Of a stretch of 64,000 nt of DNA, positions 1 to 7,905 are shown piece by piece; position 1 is the first letter of the stretch, and each line of letters begins with the position of its first letter. The position numbers were made by a program, and so were the translations under genes. The notes under the pieces were generated by a model. That model was not told the origin of the DNA. It did not search any database and saw only the letters and a list, made by a program, of their open reading frames with translations. The DNA is from Nitrospirota bacterium. GTDB taxonomy: Bacteria > Nitrospirota > UBA9217. The DNA lies in NCBI GenBank assembly GCA_029858565.1, contig JAOUEV010000005.1, forward strand, positions 47,739 to 111,738. Reading direction: 5' to 3'.

Positions 1-893
1 CGGATCAGGTCTTCGTGCTCCTCTTCATGGGGATTAATATGGATCATGATGTCACCCACGTTGTTGAACCTCTCAAAGATAAGCTTCTTCACCTCTGTGG
101 CGATGGCATGGGACCGCCGCACGGTCATTTGCGGGTCCATGTCGAGTTTCAGGTCCACGATCAGATACTGACCGGACCGCCTGCAGCGGAGTTCGTGGAC
201 CTGCTCGACGCCCTCCACGCCTTCGGCCAGCTTGATCATATCGTCAACACAGATATCCTGAGGCCGTCCGTCCATCAGTTCATGGGCCGCGGTCATAAAG
301 GTCTCATAGCCGATGTGGAAGATAAAGAACGAGGTGAGTCCCGCGGCGATCGGGTCCAGGATGACGAGACCGAAGAATGCGCCGGTCACGCCCACAAGCG
401 TACTGACCGACGTGATTGCATCCTTGCGATGGTCCTTGGCCGCCGCGAGGATGGCGGGGCTGCCGAGATGCTTTCCGACACCGATGGAATACCGGTAGAG
501 GGCTTCCTTGATGATGATAGTGAGGAATGCGGCCGCGACCGCGACCGCTCCCGGCACCTCGTAGGTCCGGTCGATGATCGTGTGCGCCGAGCGGTACAGT
601 ATCCAGCCGCCGGTGGAGAAAATGACCAGCGATACGATGATGGCCGCGATACTCTCGGCCCTGCCGTGGCCGTAAGGGTGCTGATCGTCGTAAGGCTGCC
701 TGCCGATATGCAGGGCGACCATGCTGGAAAAGATGGCGATGAAATCCGCCGCACTCTCCATGCCGTCGGCAAATACGGCCTCGGACCTGCCGAAATGGCC
801 TGCAAGCAGCTTCATGGTCATGAGCGCCCCGTTCGCCCAGAACCCCGTCTGGATAACGCGGTTTGCGCTCCCGAACCGTTCGTGTCGTTCCAC
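1..893 (-). CDS. Cation diffusion facilitator (CDF) family efflux transporter, 3' end outside window
   Basis: Translated by hand from the minus strand; at least 297 codons are present and the frame runs off the left edge. CDF proteins are inner-membrane divalent-metal/proton antiporters. I see the family hallmarks ADGMESAADF, HPYGHGRAES and AAKDHRKDAITS in the membrane part, then a cytoplasmic domain ending in GDIMIHINPHEEEHEDLI. The start is a GTG at 893-891 preceded by AGGGAGG, which is why an ATG-based ORF caller missed it. It begins 9 bases after the release-factor-like gene ends, so the two probably form an operon. The metal specificity (Zn, Fe, Co or Mn) cannot be read from what is visible. 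Confidence 0.88.
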   Translation of the reverse strand, partial: MERHERFGSANRVIQTGFWANGALMTMKLLAGHFGRSEAVFADGMESAADFIAIFSSMVALHIGRQPYDDQHPYGHGRAESIAAIIVSLVIFSTGGWILYRSAHTIIDRTYEVPGAVAVAAAFLTIIIKEALYRYSIGVGKHLGSPAILAAAKDHRKDAITSVSTLVGVTGAFFGLVILDPIAAGLTSFFIFHIGYETFMTAAHELMDGRPQDICVDDMIKLAEGVEGVEQVHELRCRRSGQYLIVDLKLDMDPQMTVRRSHAIATEVKKLIFERFNNVGDIMIHINPHEEEHEDLI

Positions 894-902
894 AGGCCCT
901 CC

Positions 903-1316
903 CTACTCCTCGATTCCCTTCGCGCGCAGGCGCTTTTTCGACGCCGTCTTTTTCTTGCTCTCCAGGATCCGTTCCTTGAGCGCGGCAGGCCGGGGCCGTT
1001 TTCTGCGCCGTTCCTTTTCCGCAGCCTGGACCGCTTCCTTCCGCGTCCGCTCCAGAACCGCCTCGATCTTTTCCGCAAGCTGGCGGTAGGCGATTTGGCG
1101 ATTCCGGGCCTGCGAACGTTCAGTACTGCACTTCACCTCGATGCCTGTGGGAAGGTGCTTGAGGTACACGCAGGTCGAGGTCTTGTTCACATTCTGTCCG
1201 CCTTTTCCCCCGGAGCGGACGAACTTTTCCACAACATCCCCCGGCTGAAAGCGCGCTTTGCCCGAAAGCGCTGGCCGTCGCGTGGTTTGCCCTTTTACCT
1301 GCCCGGTAACTGCCAT
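903..1316 (-). CDS. Peptide chain release factor-like protein with GGQ domain (ArfB/PrfH type)
   Basis: A 137-residue protein made of little more than the catalytic domain of class I release factors. The GGQ loop (SGGKGGQNVNKTST) is at about residues 34-47 and a Lys/Arg-rich tail (EKERRRKRPRPAALKER) follows. Stand-alone GGQ proteins hydrolyse peptidyl-tRNA on stalled ribosomes (ArfB/YaeJ) or on damaged ones (PrfH). No codon-recognition domain is present. The basic tail resembles the ArfB tail that enters the empty mRNA channel, which favours a rescue role by inference. It is the first gene of a probable two-gene minus-strand operon with the downstream CDF transporter. Confidence 0.85.
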   Translation of the reverse strand: MAVTGQVKGQTTRRPALSGKARFQPGDVVEKFVRSGGKGGQNVNKTSTCVYLKHLPTGIEVKCSTERSQARNRQIAYRQLAEKIEAVLERTRKEAVQAAEKERRRKRPRPAALKERILESKKKTASKKRLRAKGIEE

Positions 1317-1322
1317 GACCTG

Positions 1323-1351
1323 ATTCTACTCGATGAAGAATGTCTTTACAA
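1323..1351 (-). promoter_or_regulatory. Putative sigma-70 promoter for the GGQ-protein/CDF operon
   Basis: On the minus strand TTGTAA (1351-1346) and TAGAAT (1328-1323) are separated by 17 bases. The ATG at 1316 lies only about 6 bases beyond the -10 box, so a transcript from this promoter would start at or next to the start codon and be essentially leaderless. No convincing ribosome binding site lies upstream of this ATG. Confidence 0.4.
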
Positions 1352-1378
1352 GGTGCTAGTATGTGGCGTTACAGATTG

Positions 1379-1400
1379 ATGTAAAATTACATATTTACAT
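1379..1400. promoter_or_regulatory. Palindromic operator candidate in divergent intergenic region
   Basis: Positions 1379-1392 form the palindrome ATGTAA-AA-TTACAT, and a further inverted half-site TTTACAT follows at 1394-1400. The cluster lies between the minus-strand GGQ gene and the plus-strand DsrE-like gene, just upstream of the TATAAT at 1412-1417. It could bind a dimeric regulator controlling one or both genes. No regulator is identified. Confidence 0.4.
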
Positions 1401-1411
1401 TGCGGAAAGAC

Positions 1412-1417
1412 TATAAT
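1412..1417 (+). promoter_or_regulatory. Putative -10 box (TATAAT) for the DsrE-like gene
   Basis: A perfect TATAAT about 70 bases before the ATG at 1486. The -35 region is weak; TTACAT at 1387-1392 would give a 19-base spacer and overlaps the palindromic operator candidate, which would suit regulated expression. Confidence 0.4.
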
Positions 1418-1485
1418 TTATGTTATATGTGAAATTAACAAAATATATTGTCAGTTGTACCGTCATTTTTCGGGAGGGCGTATTC

Positions 1486-2106
1486 ATGAGTACCGGACCG
1501 GATATTGCAATGGACCAAAAACTGCAGGCCTATATCAACCAGCAGGTCGACCGGAGGGTCATCAGCGCATCCAAGCAAATCTTCGACGCCTTGACCAAAA
1601 AGATCAATGCCGTCGAGAGCAAAGTGCAGCAGGTTGAGGCAAAGGCGGTCAAAAACCGCGTTGCCGTCGTCGCCTCCAAGGGAACCCTGGACATGGCCTA
1701 CCCGCCCCTCCTGCTCGCGACCACTGCGCGCAGCATGGGAATCGAAGCATCGATCTTCTTCACGCTCTACGGAATGAGTATCCTGAAAAAAAACGCCCGG
1801 CTCAAGGTCGCGCCCCTGGCCAACCCGGCCATGCCCATGCCGGTGCCGAACATCATCGGCGCGCTCCCCGGGATGACCGCCGTGGCATCGATGATGATGA
1901 GCGGGATGTTCAAGAAACAGCAGGTCCCGCCCATCAAGGAGCTCCTGACCATGGCACGGGAAACGGGCGTCAAGCTCGTAGCATGCCAGATGACAATGGA
2001 CGTCCTGGGCATCAAACAGGAGGACCTCGTCGAAGGCATCGAATTCGGCGGCCTCGCGACGTTCATCGAGTACGGCATGGAATCGACCATCACCCTTTTT
2101 GTGTGA
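1486..2106 (+). CDS. DsrE/DsrF/DrsH-like family protein
   Basis: A 206-residue protein of the DsrE-like superfamily, whose members bind or relay sulfur as persulfides or act in redox metabolism. After an N-terminal coiled-coil-like stretch (about 20-55), the Rossmann-like domain begins VAVVASKGTLDMAYPPLLLA. It ends with the family-typical Cys loop KLVACQMTMDVLGI near residue 165 and a GLATFIEYG segment. The single conserved Cys suits sulfur handling but proves nothing about substrate. The start at 1486 is chosen over the longer ORF at 1420 because GGGAGGG sits just upstream. No dsrAB or other sulfur-oxidation gene is nearby. Confidence 0.82.
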   Translation: MSTGPDIAMDQKLQAYINQQVDRRVISASKQIFDALTKKINAVESKVQQVEAKAVKNRVAVVASKGTLDMAYPPLLLATTARSMGIEASIFFTLYGMSILKKNARLKVAPLANPAMPMPVPNIIGALPGMTAVASMMMSGMFKKQQVPPIKELLTMARETGVKLVACQMTMDVLGIKQEDLVEGIEFGGLATFIEYGMESTITLFV

Positions 2107-2154
2107 GCAGAGAACTGCTCGCAGAATCTTTGAACAGAAAGGCGGGACCACACC

Positions 2155-2583
2155 ATGTCATCAGGCATCCCGGTTTTGACGCAAAAAGGCAAAGAGGCAG
2201 TCAAAAACCTCCAGATCAATCTCACCGCGCGCTGCAGAAACATTCTGGTCCAGGTGGACGGCAAACGTTCGCTTGACGACATCCGCGTTCTCTTCCGGGG
2301 GCTCGACGGCCTGGAGGACGGGATCCAGCGGCTCGTGAGCGAAGGATTCATCGACATCGGCAAGGCATGCACCGATATCGTGAAGGAACTGGTGAACAAT
2401 CAGCTCGGAACGAAAAGCGCAACGCTCCTTCGCAAGATCGACGAAATGCATGGAAAATACGGAGATACCTGCTGGGAACATCTGGACGAACTGAACAAGG
2501 CCGCGCGCCTGTTCTACGGTGAAATCGTCGCGCAGAACCTTACTTCCGAAATCACGAAAATCCTGAAGGACGCGAAGCGATAG
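2155..2583 (+). CDS. Small protein with winged-helix-like N-terminal region, function unknown
   Basis: 142 residues, no signal peptide or membrane segment. The N-terminal half (LTQKGKEAVKNLQ, RCRNILVQVDGKRSLDDI, LVSEGFIDIG) has the shape of small winged-helix modules often found at the start of proteobacterial signalling proteins, where VDGKRS leads into a recognition-helix-like segment. The C-terminal half is helical and charged. It lies 48 bases after the DsrE-like gene and 112 bases before the PilT-type gene. I cannot name a specific function. Confidence 0.65.
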   Translation: MSSGIPVLTQKGKEAVKNLQINLTARCRNILVQVDGKRSLDDIRVLFRGLDGLEDGIQRLVSEGFIDIGKACTDIVKELVNNQLGTKSATLLRKIDEMHGKYGDTCWEHLDELNKAARLFYGEIVAQNLTSEITKILKDAKR

Positions 2584-2695
2584 CGTTGTTGCCGGGCCCC
2601 TCCCTCCCTCTTCCCGCTGGAAAAAGCCTTTCAACTGTGCTAGAGTAATAGCCATTGGTTCCCCATTTTTCGCGTCTCTTTTTAGGAAAGGTGCC

Positions 2696-4183
2696 ATGGC
2701 CCAACTCGACAAGCTCATCGACAAACTCCAAGACGATCAGGAGATCATCATGGAATCGGGCAAGACGCCGATGCTCAAATCCGACGCCGGCATGAAACCG
2801 ATGATCAACCAGCAGCTTTCAGCGCAGCAGCTCATCGCGCTGCTCCAGGAGATCGCGCCGCTCTCGAACCGGGCGACGCTCGCCCAGCGGAAGCCGGCGA
2901 AATTCGATTACACCGTTGGCAGCAAGACCGTCACCGTGAATTACGCGCCCCAGGGCGACCGGATCACGGCGACCATCGCGGTTCCGGGCGATGAGGTGCT
3001 CGAGGATGTGGCGGCCAAAGCGGCAGCAGCAGCGCCCGCCGCCGCCACTGCCATGGATGCGCTCATCAAGGCAAAGCAAGCAGGCGGGGAACCGGAGATC
3101 AACCTGCTGCTCCGCCGCATGTTCAAGATGAACTGTTCGGACCTCCATCTTACGTCGAATCACAAGCCCATGGTCCGGCTGCACGGTGAAATGCAGGAGT
3201 TCGAGGACCTCCCCCCCACGACCCCGGAGCGGATGAACAGCATGCTTCGGGAGATCATGCCGCCGCACAATGTGGTCCAGTACGATGAGGTGCACGACGC
3301 GGACTTTGCCCATGAGATCCAGGGACTGGCACGCTTCCGGGTGAACGTGTTCATGGACCGTTTCGGCATGGGCGCCGTCTTCCGCCAGATCCCCATGGAG
3401 ATCGTGACCGCGGAAAAGCTCGGGCTCTCCAAGGAGGTCCTGGACCTGTGCTACCTGTCCAAGGGGCTCGTTCTCGTGACCGGGCCGACGGGGTCGGGCA
3501 AATCGACCACCCTGTGCGCGCTGGTAGACTTCATCAATCGCAACAGAAAGGACCATATCATCACGATCGAAGACCCGATCGAGTTCGTACATCCCAAGAA
3601 GAACTGCCTGATCAACCAGCGCGAGGTGCATGTCCACACCAAGTCGTTCTCCAACGCCCTGCGCGCCGCCCTGCGCGAAGACCCGGACATCGTGCTCGTC
3701 GGCGAAATGCGTGACCTCGAGACCATCGCCATCGCGATCGAGACCGCGGAGACGGGCCACCTCGTCTTCGGCACGCTGCACACGACAACGGCGGCGTCCA
3801 CTGTCGACCGCATCATCGACCAGTTCCCCGCCGACCGGCAGGCACAGATCCGGGCCATGCTCGCCAATTCCCTCAAGGGCGTGATTTCCCAGACCCTGTG
3901 CAAAAAGCTCCAGGGAGGACGGACCGCCGCGCTTGAGATCCTGTTCATCAACAGCGCGGTCTCGAACCTCATCCGGGAAGGCAAGATCTACCAGATCCCA
4001 TCGATCATGCAGACCGCCAAGAGCCAGGGCATGGTCCTTCTGAACGAGGCGCTCTTCAAGCTGGTTGTCGACAAGACCGTAGCGCCCGAAGAGGCATACA
4101 TCAAGGCCATTGACAAGCAGGGGTTCGTCACCATGCTCAAATCAAAAGGCATCACCGTGAACATGCAGGGATTGGGCGAGTAA
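2696..4183 (+). CDS. pilT: PilT/PilU-type type IV pilus ATPase with duplicated-looking N-domain
   Basis: A 495-residue secretion ATPase; typical PilT proteins have about 350-370. The core is complete: a PAS-like N-domain (NCSDLHLTSNHKPMVRLHGEM), Walker A GPTGSGKSTT at about 262-271, Asp and Walker B boxes (EDPDIVLVGEMRD, about 327), a His box (TGHLVFGTLHT) and a PilT-type AVSNLIREGK segment. PilT hydrolyses ATP at the pilus base to retract the fibre. The extra first 130 residues (ISAQQL-like helix, VTVNYAPQGDRITATI) read like a degenerate second copy of the PAS-like domain, followed by an Ala-rich linker. The ATG has AGGAAAGG upstream. The next gene follows after 15 bases, so they are probably co-transcribed. 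Confidence 0.9.
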   Translation: MAQLDKLIDKLQDDQEIIMESGKTPMLKSDAGMKPMINQQLSAQQLIALLQEIAPLSNRATLAQRKPAKFDYTVGSKTVTVNYAPQGDRITATIAVPGDEVLEDVAAKAAAAAPAAATAMDALIKAKQAGGEPEINLLLRRMFKMNCSDLHLTSNHKPMVRLHGEMQEFEDLPPTTPERMNSMLREIMPPHNVVQYDEVHDADFAHEIQGLARFRVNVFMDRFGMGAVFRQIPMEIVTAEKLGLSKEVLDLCYLSKGLVLVTGPTGSGKSTTLCALVDFINRNRKDHIITIEDPIEFVHPKKNCLINQREVHVHTKSFSNALRAALREDPDIVLVGEMRDLETIAIAIETAETGHLVFGTLHTTTAASTVDRIIDQFPADRQAQIRAMLANSLKGVISQTLCKKLQGGRTAALEILFINSAVSNLIREGKIYQIPSIMQTAKSQGMVLLNEALFKLVVDKTVAPEEAYIKAIDKQGFVTMLKSKGITVNMQGLGE

Positions 4184-4198
4184 GAGGAGGCGCATGTC

Positions 4199-4663
4199 AT
4201 GAACGGTCATCGAGAATTTGCGGTTCCCAAGGAAAAACAGCTTGTCACGGTCCACCTCCTCGGCGGGGAAATCGGAGAAGGCAACATCTTCCTGGAGTTT
4301 TACCCCGATGCCAGAACGCTCCATCAGAAGATCGTCGCTTTTCTCGAGGACAAGAACGAGTTTTTCCCCCTCTCCAGCGGAGGTGCGCCGGAGTTCGTAA
4401 GGAAAAGGTCCATCCGCATGGTCGAGGTCCACTATCCCGAGGACGAAGACCAGTTCAACATCATGCACGTCGAGCTTGTCACGGTCGTGTTCCGCGACGG
4501 TTCGCAGGTGAGCGGTGACCTGCTGGCCGATGTTCCCGAGGAGAAGAAACGTCTCTCCGACTGCCTCAATCTCCCCTTGAACTTCCTCTGCACGCGCACC
4601 TACGGGAAGGTGAGCTACATCAACAAGGATTCCATCCTGAAGGTCACGACCGCGGGGAAGTAG
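4199..4663 (+). CDS. Uncharacterised protein co-transcribed with pilT-like gene
   Basis: A 154-residue soluble, acidic protein with no recognised domain. It starts 15 bases after the PilT-type ATPase with AGAGGAGG upstream. Predicted strands (VTVHLLGGEIGEGNIFLEF, HVELVTVVFRDGSQVSGD) suggest a beta-rich fold resembling two related small beta modules. A role in pilus retraction or surface sensing is inferred from position only. Confidence 0.7.
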   Translation: MNGHREFAVPKEKQLVTVHLLGGEIGEGNIFLEFYPDARTLHQKIVAFLEDKNEFFPLSSGGAPEFVRKRSIRMVEVHYPEDEDQFNIMHVELVTVVFRDGSQVSGDLLADVPEEKKRLSDCLNLPLNFLCTRTYGKVSYINKDSILKVTTAGK

Positions 4664-4791
4664 CAGGACCAGGTTCAAGGTATTACCTCATCGCAGCACC
4701 CGGGAGCCGGGCAGAATCCTGCCTGATTCAGAATCGGATATTCGTCCGCCCGCGGGCACAGGCGAGCGCTGACAACAAGAACGTTACCGTC

Positions 4792-5880
4792 ATGACCGCT
4801 CTGCGCGACTACAAACCTCTCTTCTACAGCAAGCTCACGGAAACCCATCTGTTCAGCGAGGTTGGCCGGATCATCGCGTCCGAGCTGGAATCCCGGGACC
4901 TGATCCGCAAGATCATCGCCGCTATCGGGAAGTCCATCCAGTTCGAGGAGGCATCGGTCTACGTGGTCAAGAAGGACCTTACGGGCCTCATCCCGATGTT
5001 CTTGAGCAATCCCGCGCCCGGCCGTGAACCATTCCAGACCATCTACTTCGACAATGGCGCTCCAGGCGAGATCGCGGCGAGCGGCGAACCTCTCATTCTT
5101 ACCGACTGTTCCGCGTGGGAAACCTTTCTCCATTTCCCCGGCGAACAGCGCAGGTCCGGCAGTTATGTGGGCATTCCCCTCAAGAACGATATCCGCATTG
5201 TTGGCGTAATGGGGTTCAGCCACAGCAGACCGTCAGCATTCACCGTCGACGACTTCGACCTTTTACGCACACTGTCCCATACGATCTCGGCAGGCATTGA
5301 GAAGGCTGACCTCTTCATGAAGGCAATGGAGATCGCGAGGTCCGACGAGCTGACCGGCCTGTTCAATTACCGGGTGCTCCTGGAGAAGCTCGCTGAGGAG
5401 ATCGGCAGGCAGGCGAGAACCGGCAGGGACCTTTCCTTTATCATGATCGACATCGACAACTTCAAACGCGTCAATGACCGCTATGGCCACCTCGAAGGGA
5501 GCCGGGTCCTGGCGCAGCTGGGCGCGCTTCTGCGGGATACATTCCGGACGGGAAGCACGGACAGCTGCTACCGCTACGGCGGAGAGGAATTCTCGATCCT
5601 CCTGGCCGAAACGGATATCGGCAAGGCTTTGGAGGTTGCCGAGCGGTTGAGAAGTGCGATCGAGCAATACCCCTTCACGCTGAAATCGGCTCATTCCGAC
5701 GAGGTCCTGACGGTGAGCCTCGGCGTTTCCTCCCGCCGGAAAGGCGACAGCAAGGGGGCCATGGAGCTGATCCGGGAGGCCGATGTAGCTCTCTATCGGT
5801 CCAAATCCCTGGGTAAGAACAGGGTCACCGGCTACAGCGCTGACCTGACCATGCCGGACCGGACCCAGAATATCCCGTGA
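4792..5880 (+). CDS. GAF-GGDEF diguanylate cyclase
   Basis: 362 residues, soluble. A GAF sensor domain spans about 25-165 (GRIIASELESRDLIRKIIAAIG, EEASVYVV, GSYVGIPL). A GGDEF domain spans about 185-350, with the active-site loop YRYGGEEFSIL at about 261-271, so the protein is expected to make c-di-GMP from two GTP. The inhibitory RxxD site that normally precedes the loop reads GSTD here, so product inhibition through that site is unlikely. It lies 128 bases after the pilus-linked genes. With the PilZ proteins elsewhere in the window it suggests c-di-GMP control of surface behaviour. Confidence 0.92.
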   Translation: MTALRDYKPLFYSKLTETHLFSEVGRIIASELESRDLIRKIIAAIGKSIQFEEASVYVVKKDLTGLIPMFLSNPAPGREPFQTIYFDNGAPGEIAASGEPLILTDCSAWETFLHFPGEQRRSGSYVGIPLKNDIRIVGVMGFSHSRPSAFTVDDFDLLRTLSHTISAGIEKADLFMKAMEIARSDELTGLFNYRVLLEKLAEEIGRQARTGRDLSFIMIDIDNFKRVNDRYGHLEGSRVLAQLGALLRDTFRTGSTDSCYRYGGEEFSILLAETDIGKALEVAERLRSAIEQYPFTLKSAHSDEVLTVSLGVSSRRKGDSKGAMELIREADVALYRSKSLGKNRVTGYSADLTMPDRTQNIP

Positions 5881-5970
5881 TGCCTGCCCGAGCTGCAATA
5901 CATTCCGGTAGTCTGTCGCCACAGGGAATTGACGTCGGCCAACAGGTAATGGCCGTGCCGGGCGCACAAC

Positions 5971-6000
5971 AAAAAACGGCCTGTCTTCGAAGACAGGCCG
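5971..6000 (-). terminator. Rho-independent terminator after ychF
   Basis: A near-perfect hairpin (CGGCCTGTCTTC / GAAGACAGGCCG, 5977-6000) is followed on the minus strand by TTTTTT. It ends the ychF transcript between two convergent genes, and the stem may also work for the plus-strand GGDEF gene. Confidence 0.85.
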
Positions 6001-6031
6001 CTCGTTATTACTTGCTCCACTTTTCTCCCGG

Positions 6032-7126
6032 CTACACATTGAACCGGAAGTTCATGATATCCCCGTCTTTGACCACGTACTCCTTGCCTTCGGAGCGGAG
6101 CATTCCCGCAGCCTTGACCGCCTGCTCGTTCTTATACTTCATCAGGTCGTCAAAGTGGAAGACCTCCGCGCGGATGAATCCCTTTTCAAAATCCGAATGG
6201 ATCTTTCCCGCTGCCTGCGGCGCCTTGGTGCCCTTGACAATGGTCCAGGCCCGCACTTCCTTCTCGCCCGCGGTCAGATAGGTGATAAGCCCTAAAAGTT
6301 CGTAGCCTGCGCGGATCATCCGGTCGAGGCCTGATTCCTTGAGCCCCATGCCGGCGAGGTACTCTTTCCGCTCGTCGGGCGGCAGCTGGGCGATCTCGCC
6401 CTCCACCTGGCCGGAGATCACAACAACCCGGGCGCCCTCCGCTTCAGCGATCTTCTTCACGGCATCCACATGGGGATTCGGCTTGTCCACCATGTCCTCG
6501 GCGACATTCGCCACGTACAGGACAGGCTTCGCCGATAACAAGGCATAGCTCTTGAGCCACAGGAACTCTTCATCGGAATGGCTGGCTCTGCGGATGGGTT
6601 CGCCCTTTGCGAGCATATCCTTGAGCCGCCGCATGAACTCCACTTCCTCCAGGGCCTTTTTATCGCCGGTCTTGGTCATCTTCTCCGCCTTGTACAACCG
6701 CTTCTCGACGGCATCCAGATCGGCAAGCATAAGCTCCGCTTCGATCACTTCGATGTCCTCTTTGGGATCCACCTTGTTCGCGACATGAATGACGTTGGGG
6801 TCCTCGAAGCAACGGACCACATGCGCGATCGCATCCACCTCGCGGATATTGGCCAGGAACTTGTTGCCCAGCCCCTCTCCCTTGGAAGCGCCCTTCACCA
6901 GTCCGGCGATATCCACGAACTCCATGGTCGTGGGTACGATCTTTTGCGAATGGTAGATCTCGGCGAGTTTCCCCAGCCGCTCATCAGGCATGTCCACCAC
7001 GCCTACGTTCGGATCAATGGTGGTAAAAGGATAATTCGATGCCTGTGCTCCGGCCGATGTGAGCGCGTTGAATATAGTGGACTTGCCCACGTTGGGAAGC
7101 CCTACGATGCCGCAATTGAAACCCAT
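6032..7126 (-). CDS. ychF: Redox-regulated ATPase YchF (OLA1/Obg family)
   Basis: 364 residues, the normal length. YchF is a P-loop protein that prefers ATP over GTP and associates with ribosomes and stress responses. Seen here: G1 GLPNVGKST (8-16), G3 [16 protein letters not shown], a central coiled-coil region with [11 protein letters not shown], and a C-terminal TGS domain from about 280 ([20 protein letters not shown] to MNFRFNV). The ATG is preceded by AAAGGAG. It is the last gene of the block rplY-pth-ychF and is followed by a strong terminator. Confidence 0.97.
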   Translation of the reverse strand: MGFNCGIVGLPNVGKSTIFNALTSAGAQASNYPFTTIDPNVGVVDMPDERLGKLAEIYHSQKIVPTTMEFVDIAGLVKGASKGEGLGNKFLANIREVDAIAHVVRCFEDPNVIHVANKVDPKEDIEVIEAELMLADLDAVEKRLYKAEKMTKTGDKKALEEVEFMRRLKDMLAKGEPIRRASHSDEEFLWLKSYALLSAKPVLYVANVAEDMVDKPNPHVDAVKKIAEAEGARVVVISGQVEGEIAQLPPDERKEYLAGMGLKESGLDRMIRAGYELLGLITYLTAGEKEVRAWTIVKGTKAPQAAGKIHSDFEKGFIRAEVFHFDDLMKYKNEQAVKAAGMLRSEGKEYVVKDGDIMNFRFNV

Positions 7127-7146
7127 GCTGAACTCCTTTGTAATGA

Positions 7147-7710
7147 TTACTTCTGATTGACCGCATTCATCGCCTTGGTCAGGCCGTCGGCAATGATCAT
7201 CCTGACGGCTTCCGCGGCCCGGTCGATTGCTTCGGCTGCTGCTGCACGTTCCTCTGCGCCAAAGGGGCTCAGAACATAATCAGCAGACTCCATTCCTGTG
7301 GGCGGCCGACCGATCCCCACCCGGACCCGGATGAAATCAGCGGAGCCGAGGCTGTCGATCAGGGAGCGCAGTCCATTATGACCGCCATGGCCGCCTCCGG
7401 TCTTGATGCGGACCGTCCCCAGCGGAAGGTCCAGCTCGTCATGGACAACGATAATGTCCCCCACCGCGGCATAGGCATCGCGCATGACAGCAGCGACAGA
7501 CCTGCCGCTGTCGTTCATAAATGTCTGTGGTTTGGCTACGAGAACGTTCTCGGCACCCAGACGAAGCTTTCCCATGAGCGCGTGATGCTTTTCCTGCGCA
7601 AGCGGGGCGGCCGCCTGCCGCGCTAGCTCGTCGGCTGCCATGAACCCCGCGTTATGGCGGGTACGTTCGTACTTCCTGCCCGGATTGCCGAGCCCGATAA
7701 CGATCCTCAT
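7147..7710 (-). CDS. pth: Peptidyl-tRNA hydrolase
   Basis: 187 residues. Pth cleaves peptidyl-tRNA released from ribosomes so that the tRNA can be reused. The N-terminus MRIVIGLGNPGRKYERTRHN contains the catalytic His (about residue 19). PQTFMNDSGRSV, HDELDLPLGTVRIK and GGHGGHNGLRSL are all family signatures. It lies between rplY and ychF, a conserved order in many Gram-negative anaerobes. Confidence 0.97.
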   Translation of the reverse strand: MRIVIGLGNPGRKYERTRHNAGFMAADELARQAAAPLAQEKHHALMGKLRLGAENVLVAKPQTFMNDSGRSVAAVMRDAYAAVGDIIVVHDELDLPLGTVRIKTGGGHGGHNGLRSLIDSLGSADFIRVRVGIGRPPTGMESADYVLSPFGAEERAAAAEAIDRAAEAVRMIIADGLTKAMNAVNQK

Positions 7711-7844
7711 CGTTCTTGACCGGTCCGTCCCCCGCGGGGAGGAAATAGGCTGGGGTGCGTATTGTCAGCATTCAAGGGAAAACCCATCTTCACGCGACCG
7801 CTCTTCAGGGGAGAAGAGAGCGTTCTGAACAGCCCCCAAAATAT

Positions 7845-7878
7845 CGGAACCCGAAACAGACTCCTGTTTCGGGTTCCG
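7845..7878 (-). terminator. Strong hairpin terminator after rplY
   Basis: A 15-bp perfect stem (CGGAACCCGAAACAG with its complement, 4-base loop) lies just downstream of the rplY stop. On the minus strand it is followed by a T-rich stretch (GATATTTTGG). It may limit read-through from rplY into pth. Confidence 0.75.
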
Positions 7879-7905
7879 GAGCGTACATGACAGTTGCAGC
7901 TAAGG

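Noticed and set aside
15-1379. 454-residue plus-strand ORF
   Set aside because: Antisense shadow of the CDF and GGQ genes; low-complexity His/Arg/Asp-rich translation with no domain, while the minus strand shows clear CDF and GGQ motifs.
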